Assembly: GCF_030317115.1 (NCBI RefSeq)
Contig: NZ_JASZYF010000010.1
Location: 1-64,000, forward strand
Length of the DNA stretch: 64,000 bases
Direction: 5' to 3'
Source of the DNA: Variovorax gracilis
GTDB lineage: Bacteria; Pseudomonadota; Gammaproteobacteria; Burkholderiales; Burkholderiaceae_C
Shown here: positions 59,625-64,000 of the stretch, piece by piece
Layout of the letters: the number at the start of each line of letters is the position of its first letter
How positions within the stretch are numbered: the stretch's first letter is position 1
Translations under genes and position numbers: made by a program
Notes under the pieces: model-generated
The model's input: the letters and a program-made list of their open reading frames with translations, nothing else
The model's database searches: none
Told to the model about the DNA's origin: nothing

Positions 59625-59710
59625 CCCGCGGAACCGGCTTTGCCGGGCCGCAGGGGTCGCCCCCGGAAGGGGGTTGGCGGCCACGCGAAGTGGGCAAGCC
59701 TGGGGGCGAG
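59625..59710 (-). repeat. stop-associated intergenic repeat, copy 3
   Basis: A copy of the element with CGCGGAACCGGCTTTGCCGG, the core GCCCCCGGAAGGGGGTTGGC, GGCCACGCGAAGTGGGCAAG and CCTGGGGGCGAG. It ends 4 bp from the metallophosphoesterase stop and fills the gap to the convergent dehydrogenase gene. Confidence 0.88.
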
Positions 59711-59714
59711 CTTT

Positions 59715-60521
59715 TCATGACACCTCGATCAGGAGGTCGGGGCGGAAGTTTTCCTGCTCGTTCTTGCCGACATATCCCAGCGGATTCGCGATCACGCGGC
59801 AACCGTCCTTCACGTAGTCGAACTGGCAGTGCAGGTGGCCGTGCAGCCAGAGGTCGGCCTGGGGCAGCAACTCGTCCAGCGAATTGCAGAAGCCCGCGGT
59901 GCCGGGGCTGAGCCCGTAGCGAGGATCGGCGCTCGCCAAGGTCGGCGCAAAGTGGGTGATCGCCACCGTGGTGCCGTCGAAGCTTTCGGCCAGTGCGTTG
60001 CGGAGCCAGGCCTGGCACGTCAGTGAGTGCTCTCTCAGCGCTTCTGCCAGGAAGATTTCGCCGTTGCGGAGCGTGGCCGCCTTCTGCAGATAGAAGTTGG
60101 CGGCGCGCATCGCCTTGCCGCGCTTCTTGAGGGCTTCGGTCATGCTGTCGGTCGGCTCCACGAGCGCGTCGAAGTCGGCCCAGAGGGTGGTGCCGATGAA
60201 GCGCACGCCGTCGATGACGCGCGTTTCGCGCTCCAGCCAGCCGATATCCAGCGCGTCGCAGGTTTCGCGAAGGCGGTCGTGGATTTCGTCGAAATCCGCG
60301 TTGTCGTATTCGTGGTTGCCCGGGACGTACAGCACCGGCGCCGGCCAGCCGTGGCGCGGGGAAAAACGGCCCAGGCCGAAATCGGGCTCCATCAGGCTGG
60401 AACCTGACTGATAGGAGCCGATGTCTCCGGCGAGCACCAGCAGGTCGGCGCCCGCAGCAGGTGCGATCTGGAGGTGCGGATGGACTTCGATGTGGAGGTC
60501 CGAGAGCAACTGGAGCTTCAT
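59715..60521 (-). CDS. metallophosphoesterase
   Basis: A 268-residue calcineurin-like phosphoesterase. The metal motifs are all present: SDLHIEVH, LAGDIG, PGNHEYDN, THFAPT and HGHLHCQFDY. No signal peptide is seen. The substrate could be a nucleotide, lipid or protein phosphate. It is divergent from the small gene at 60644, with 122 bp between. A copy of the repeat follows its stop. Confidence 0.9.
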   Translation of the reverse strand: MKLQLLSDLHIEVHPHLQIAPAAGADLLVLAGDIGSYQSGSSLMEPDFGLGRFSPRHGWPAPVLYVPGNHEYDNADFDEIHDRLRETCDALDIGWLERETRVIDGVRFIGTTLWADFDALVEPTDSMTEALKKRGKAMRAANFYLQKAATLRNGEIFLAEALREHSLTCQAWLRNALAESFDGTTVAITHFAPTLASADPRYGLSPGTAGFCNSLDELLPQADLWLHGHLHCQFDYVKDGCRVIANPLGYVGKNEQENFRPDLLIEVS

Positions 60522-60580
60522 GAATGCAGTCTAGGCCATGGTGTTATGCGCGGAGAGCATAAAGTTGGACTTGGAATATC

Positions 60581-60594
60581 GGGGAAAACCCTTA
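60581..60594. promoter_or_regulatory. GGG-N4-CCC motif, copy A
   Basis: On the minus strand this reads TAAGGGTTTTCCCC followed by GATATTCC. It resembles the motif at 61879 (TAGGGTAACCCC followed by TAATATCACC). Both lie in divergent intergenic regions before small membrane or hypothetical genes. The regulator, if any, is not known to me. Confidence 0.35.
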
Positions 60595-60643
60595 ATCTTT
60601 GTTCATCGTCAATCCACCAGCGCGCCAATGTTCGCGCACCATC

Positions 60644-60817
60644 ATGTTCAGCTTGATCGCCCAAGTGGCCCGCTTCTTCCGTCCCGCCCGTGAAATCAAC
60701 TCGTCCAGCCCGGCCGCCGTGCTGATGGAGAGCGCCGGCAGCCGCGCCGGCCTGGATGCCCGCCAGGCTCAGGAACTGCGTGTCGCCGCCAGCGCCTGGC
60801 TGAGTGTCGTGCGCTGA
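60644..60817 (+). CDS. small hypothetical protein
   Basis: A 57-residue protein (MFSLIAQVARFFRPAREIN at the start; AAVLMESAGSRAGLDARQAQELRVAASAWLSVVR at the end). It has an amphipathic basic N-terminus and a helical C-terminal part. I do not recognise a family. The ATG at 60644 is preferred to one 45 bases upstream, since its product begins more naturally. A motif like that before the gene at 61941 lies upstream. The short gap (13 bp) to the convergent LysR gene leaves no room for anything else. Confidence 0.55.
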   Translation: MFSLIAQVARFFRPAREINSSSPAAVLMESAGSRAGLDARQAQELRVAASAWLSVVR

Positions 60818-60830
60818 CCCGAGCGCTCCC

Positions 60831-61832
60831 CTACTTATCCTGTTTCCACCTGGCCTCCGGCGACGCCAGTTCGCCCGGCGTCTTGGCAAAGGCCGCGGCA
60901 GCCGACCGCAGCAGTGCCTTCCGCAGCCATTCGTGCGAATGCCCGTGCTGCGCGCGCCGATGCCAGACCGCATCCACGTGCACCAGCGGCTGGTCGAAGG
61001 GCAGGTCGCGCAGAACCAGTTGGTCGTCGATGCCTGTCACCCGTACGAAGTGCCGGGGCAGCACGGTCAGCAGATCCGAGTTCGCCACCACCCGGCCGGC
61101 CGTGAAAAACTGGTTCACCGTGACCACGATGCGCCGCTCTCGACCCAGCGCGCCCAGCGTCTGGTCGATGAATCCGTAGGGCCGGCCCGAAAAGCTCACC
61201 AGCAGGTGGCGTGCGGCACAGTAGTTGTCGAGGGTCAGGGGCTCCGCGGCCAGCGGGTGGTCCCGCCGCATCACGCAGACGTACTCGCCGATATAGAGCC
61301 GCTGGGTCTCGAAGGGCACGCCCACGCCCGATTGCCCGCGCGCCGCGAGGCTGGCGATCACTGCAGGAAAGTAGCCGATCGCCATGTCGACTTCCTCCTT
61401 CTCCAGCATGGGGCGCGGGTCGCGGGTGGTCAGCGGCAGCACGCGCAGGGAAACCGCGCGCGCCTCCCGTTCGACGATCTCCACCAGGCCCGGCATGAGT
61501 TCCGCGGCGGTGGCGTCCGCCATGGCGAGCAGGAAGGTCGTGTCAGCGATCCCGGCATCGAATTCGCCGGGCGCCAGGGTGTGCTGCAACTGCCTGAGCG
61601 CATCCCGCACGGTCGGCCACAGCGCCAGCGCGCGCGGGGTCGGTTCCACGCCAGCGCCGGAGCGGCGCACCAGCTCGTCGCCCAGCACTTCGCGCAGCCG
61701 TCGCAGCGCATTGCTGACGGCCGGCTGCGTGATCGAAAGATTTCTCGCAGCGCGCGTCAGGTTGCGCTCCGCCATCACTTCGTCGAAGACGCGAAGCAGG
61801 TTGAGGTCGAGCGTGCGAAAGTTGACGTCCAT
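60831..61832 (-). CDS. LysR-type regulator (NodD-like branch)
   Basis: A 333-residue LysR-type regulator. FRTLDLNLLRVFDEVMAERNLTRAARNLSITQPAVSNALRRLRE is the winged helix-turn-helix in substance; the C-terminal domain is of the NodD-like PBP2 type (GRPYGFIDQTLGALGRERR). It is divergent from the two-helix membrane protein at 61941. Target and effector are unknown. The last 20 residues extend beyond the domain. Confidence 0.88.
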   Translation of the reverse strand: MDVNFRTLDLNLLRVFDEVMAERNLTRAARNLSITQPAVSNALRRLREVLGDELVRRSGAGVEPTPRALALWPTVRDALRQLQHTLAPGEFDAGIADTTFLLAMADATAAELMPGLVEIVEREARAVSLRVLPLTTRDPRPMLEKEEVDMAIGYFPAVIASLAARGQSGVGVPFETQRLYIGEYVCVMRRDHPLAAEPLTLDNYCAARHLLVSFSGRPYGFIDQTLGALGRERRIVVTVNQFFTAGRVVANSDLLTVLPRHFVRVTGIDDQLVLRDLPFDQPLVHVDAVWHRRAQHGHSHEWLRKALLRSAAAAFAKTPGELASPEARWKQDK

Positions 61833-61878
61833 CAGTGTTGTGAATGATAAACATCAGAAAGATAAAGTGGCAAAACAC

Positions 61879-61892
61879 TAGGGTAACCCCTA
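61879..61892. promoter_or_regulatory. TAGGG-N4-CCCTA motif, copy B
   Basis: TAGGGTAACCCCTA has near-perfect arms in the divergent region between the LysR gene and the membrane protein gene, 49 bp before the latter's start. It resembles the motif at 60581. Confidence 0.4.
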
Positions 61893-61940
61893 ATATCACC
61901 GCATCGGCTCCCGCCCTTCGTTCTTTAGGAGGAACGCATC

Positions 61941-62486
61941 ATGACCAGTTTCGTACACGTTGACACCCCCGCAACCCACCCCGGCGTCGTTCGCGCCGAG
62001 GAAGTGATCGAGCGCATCCGCAGCGCGCGTCGTGGCTTTGACGGCGCACGTGGCCTGGCCGCGTTGCTCCTTGCCGCGATCGTCTCCTCGCTGCTGGTCG
62101 TTGCCGACCGGCTGATGTCCACCTCGGAAGAGGGCGGTCTGCTGGTCGCCTGGGTGGTGCTCTGGGGCGTGGCTTTCGTTGCCATCGCGCTCTTTGCCAG
62201 CACGGCCCGCGCCGTGGCTACCCGCGCGGTCGCTTCGGCCCGTGGCGCCTCCCGCCGCCGCGCCGCAGCGCGCGCCGACGAGCAGTTCATGGCGTACGCC
62301 AAGCATGACCCGCGCATCCTTCGCGACCTGCAGGCGATCAGCACCCGCCAGGAAGCGGCAGACGTCGCGGCTCCCGTCACCGCCAAGGAGCAAGCGATCG
62401 AAGTGGTCGCCAAGCGTTCCGCCAACGTGCGCACGCCGACGCTACACGAAGCGATGCGCCGCGTGAATCTTGGCCAGTACTATTGA
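61941..62486 (+). CDS. hypothetical two-helix membrane protein
   Basis: A 181-residue protein with two predicted membrane helices (about residues 39-55, GLAALLLAAIVSSLLVV, and 67-88, GLLVAWVVLWGVAFVAIALFA) and a helical, Ala/Arg-rich cytoplasmic tail. I do not recognise it beyond this. AGGAGGAACGC before the ATG is a very strong ribosome site, so high expression is likely. A clear intrinsic terminator follows the stop. The neighbourhood gives no function. Confidence 0.75.
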   Translation: MTSFVHVDTPATHPGVVRAEEVIERIRSARRGFDGARGLAALLLAAIVSSLLVVADRLMSTSEEGGLLVAWVVLWGVAFVAIALFASTARAVATRAVASARGASRRRAAARADEQFMAYAKHDPRILRDLQAISTRQEAADVAAPVTAKEQAIEVVAKRSANVRTPTLHEAMRRVNLGQYY

Positions 62487-62517
62487 TCCTCACGCCAGCC
62501 GCCCCATAGGCCCCAAC

Positions 62518-62544
62518 AAAAAGCCCCGCAATGCGGGGCTTTTT
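62518..62544. terminator. bidirectional intrinsic terminator
   Basis: GCCCCGC and GCGGGGC form a perfect 7-bp stem with an AAT loop, flanked by five A on the left and five T on the right. It serves the plus-strand membrane protein gene and, in reverse, the pckG transcript. Confidence 0.92.
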
Positions 62545-62556
62545 CGTTGGTGAAAC

Positions 62557-62632
62557 ACCGCGGATCCGGCTCTGCTGGTCCGCCGGTGTTGCCTCCCGAA
62601 GGGGGCTGGGCGGCGGAAGCCTGGGGGGCGAG
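62557..62632 (-). repeat. stop-associated intergenic repeat, copy 4 (shortened)
   Basis: A diverged and shortened copy: CGCGGATCCGGCTCTGCTGG, the core TGCCTCCCGAAGGGGGC, then GGCGGAAGCCTGGGGGGCGAG without the GCCACGCGAAGTGGGCA stretch. It ends one base before the pckG stop codon. Confidence 0.82.
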
Positions 62633-62633
62633 C

Positions 62634-64000
62634 TCAGGCCGCCAGACGCTGCTCGATAGCAGCCTTGGTGGCCGGCAGTTCCTTCGGCAGGTGATGCGCC
62701 AGCTGCTGGAACAGTTCAGAGTGCAACTTCAGTTCAGCCTCCCAGGCCGCCTTGTCGATGCTGGTGACGGTGTCGAACTGCGCGGCGCTGAAGTCCAGCC
62801 CGGTCCAGTTGAGGTCTTCATAGCGCGGGCTGACGCCAAAGACGTGGTCGGTGCCGTTGCCCTGGCCCTCGATGCGGTCGATCATCCACTTCAGGACGCG
62901 CATGTTCTCGCCGTAGCCCGGCCAGACGAACTTGCCGTCCGCGCCCTTGCGGAACCAGTTGGTCGTGTAGATCTTCGGCACCTTGGCGCCCGCGGCCTCG
63001 AGCTTCTTGCCCAGGTCCAGCCAGTGCTGGAAGTAATCGCTCATGTTGTAGCCGGCGAAGGGCAGCATCGCGAACGGATCGCGGCGCACCACGCCTTGCT
63101 GGCCGGCGGCTGCGGCGGTGGTTTCGGAGCCCATGGTCGCGGCCATGTAGACGCCTTCGACCCAATTGCGGGCTTCGGTCACCAGCGGCACGGTGGTCGA
63201 GCGGCGGCCGCCGAAGATGAAGGCGTCGATCGCGACGCCCTTCGGATCGTCCCAGGCTTCGTCGAGCGCCGGATTGTTGATGGCGGCGACGGTGAAGCGT
63301 GCATTCGGGTGGGCGGCCTTGGCGCCGGATTCCTTGGCGATGGCCGGCGTCCAGTCCTTGCCTTGCCAGTCGATGGCGTGCGCAGGCGCGTCGCCCATGC
63401 CTTCCCACCAGACGTCGCCGTCATCGGTGAGCGCCACGTTCGTGAAGATCACGTCGCGGTCGAGGCTGGCCATGCAGTTCGGATTGGTCTGCATGTTGGT
63501 GCCGGGCGCGACACCGAAGTAGCCGGCTTCCGGGTTGATGGCGTGGAGCTTGCCGTCGGCGCCGGGCTTGATCCAGGCGATGTCGTCGCCGATCGTCGTG
63601 ACCTTCCAGCCCTCGAAGCCGGCCGGCGGGATCAGCATCGCGAAGTTGGTCTTGCCGCAGGCGCTCGGGAACGCGGCGGCCACGTGGTACTTTTTGCCCT
63701 GGGGATTGGTCACGCCGAGGATCAGCATGTGCTCGGCGAGCCAGCCTTCGTCGCGGCCCATGTTCGATGCGATGCGCAGCGCGAAGCACTTCTTGCCGAG
63801 CAGGGCATTGCCGCCGTAGCCCGAGCCGTAGCTCCAGATCTCGCGCGTCTCGGGATAGTGGACGATGTACTTCGTCTTGTTGCAGGGCCAGGCCACGTCC
63901 TTCTGGCCGGCTTCGAGCGGGGCGCCCACGGTGTGGACGCAGGGCACGAATTCGCCGTCGACACCGAGTACCTCGTACACGGCCTTGCCCATGCGGGTCA
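62634..64000 (-). CDS. pckG: phosphoenolpyruvate carboxykinase (GTP), 5' partial
   Basis: The last 450 or so residues of a GTP-type PEP carboxykinase (family length about 600-620); the start lies beyond the window end, with the frame still open there. It converts oxaloacetate and GTP to PEP, GDP and CO2 in gluconeogenesis. The P-loop with the hyper-reactive Cys is [42 protein letters not shown] and [25 protein letters not shown] are family motifs. It fits growth on organic and aromatic acids, which feed in at the TCA cycle. Confidence 0.95.
   Translation of the reverse strand, partial: TRMGKAVYEVLGVDGEFVPCVHTVGAPLEAGQKDVAWPCNKTKYIVHYPETREIWSYGSGYGGNALLGKKCFALRIASNMGRDEGWLAEHMLILGVTNPQGKKYHVAAAFPSACGKTNFAMLIPPAGFEGWKVTTIGDDIAWIKPGADGKLHAINPEAGYFGVAPGTNMQTNPNCMASLDRDVIFTNVALTDDGDVWWEGMGDAPAHAIDWQGKDWTPAIAKESGAKAAHPNARFTVAAINNPALDEAWDDPKGVAIDAFIFGGRRSTTVPLVTEARNWVEGVYMAATMGSETTAAAAGQQGVVRRDPFAMLPFAGYNMSDYFQHWLDLGKKLEAAGAKVPKIYTTNWFRKGADGKFVWPGYGENMRVLKWMIDRIEGQGNGTDHVFGVSPRYEDLNWTGLDFSAAQFDTVTSIDKAAWEAELKLHSELFQQLAHHLPKELPATKAAIEQRLAA

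Overview
The window looks like a chromosomal segment of a high-GC betaproteobacterium of the Comamonadaceae, most likely Variovorax or a close relative. This rests on consistently GC-rich codon use, four orphan Bug-type (tripartite tricarboxylate) solute receptors, many LysR-type regulators, a GTP-type PEP carboxykinase, a gcdR-gcdH-CoA transferase locus, a catR-catBCA-benABCD supercluster, and a recurrent intergenic repeat after stop codons. It is inference from gene content; no rRNA or tRNA gene is present. I see no CRISPR array, insertion sequence, prophage or plasmid origin, and no gene-free stretch over about 180 bases.

Layout. 1-8.8 kb: end of an OmpA-family protein, a secreted lipoprotein lipase, a PdxA-family dehydrogenase with a Bug receptor and divergent LysR gene, a COG4315 lipoprotein/cupredoxin pair, a methyltransferase, a LysR gene and an NTF2-like protein. 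8.8-13.7 kb: Bug receptor, enoyl-CoA hydratase and NDP-forming acyl-CoA synthetase with a divergent IclR gene. 13.7-23.8 kb: complete benzoate-to-beta-ketoadipate-enol-lactone pathway, catR divergent from catB-catC-catA-benA-benB-benC-benD-benK-benE, with a perfect ATAC-N7-GTAT CatR/BenM-type site. 23.9-31.4 kb: a YbhGFSR-like ABC exporter with a NodT-like outer-membrane factor and a divergent CecR-like TetR gene, with an 18-bp perfect palindrome between. 31.3-36.7 kb: glutaryl-CoA catabolism (gcdR, gcdH, CaiB transferase) with a translationally coupled trehalase and a DUF1127 protein. 36.8-44.5 kb: a LysR/CopD-like pair, then a LacI-controlled catabolic cluster (intradiol dioxygenase, SDR, beta-keto acid cleavage enzyme, quinone-oxidoreductase-like dehydrogenase, cupin, Bug).

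44.5-51.8 kb: hypothetical protein, glutaminase, EamA exporter, BON-like secreted protein, flavin reductase, SpmA-SpmB fusion, PhoD-type phosphatase and an AraC regulator. 51.9-59.6 kb: a FAH-family protein with an apparent Tat signal, then a GntR-controlled locus with serine-glyoxylate aminotransferase-like enzyme, Bug, 2-oxopent-4-enoate hydratase-like enzyme and a 1014-residue flavin/iron-sulfur dehydrogenase. 59.7-64 kb: metallophosphoesterase, small proteins, a LysR gene and the C-terminal three quarters of PEP carboxykinase.

The theme is uptake and breakdown of aromatic and organic acids feeding the TCA cycle, with pckG providing a gluconeogenic exit. The best candidates for undescribed biology are the LacI cluster at 38.2-44.5 kb, which could be a hydroxyquinol to beta-ketoadipate route ending in a beta-keto acid cleavage enzyme instead of CoA transferase plus thiolase, and a stop-codon-associated repeat found four times in one orientation.
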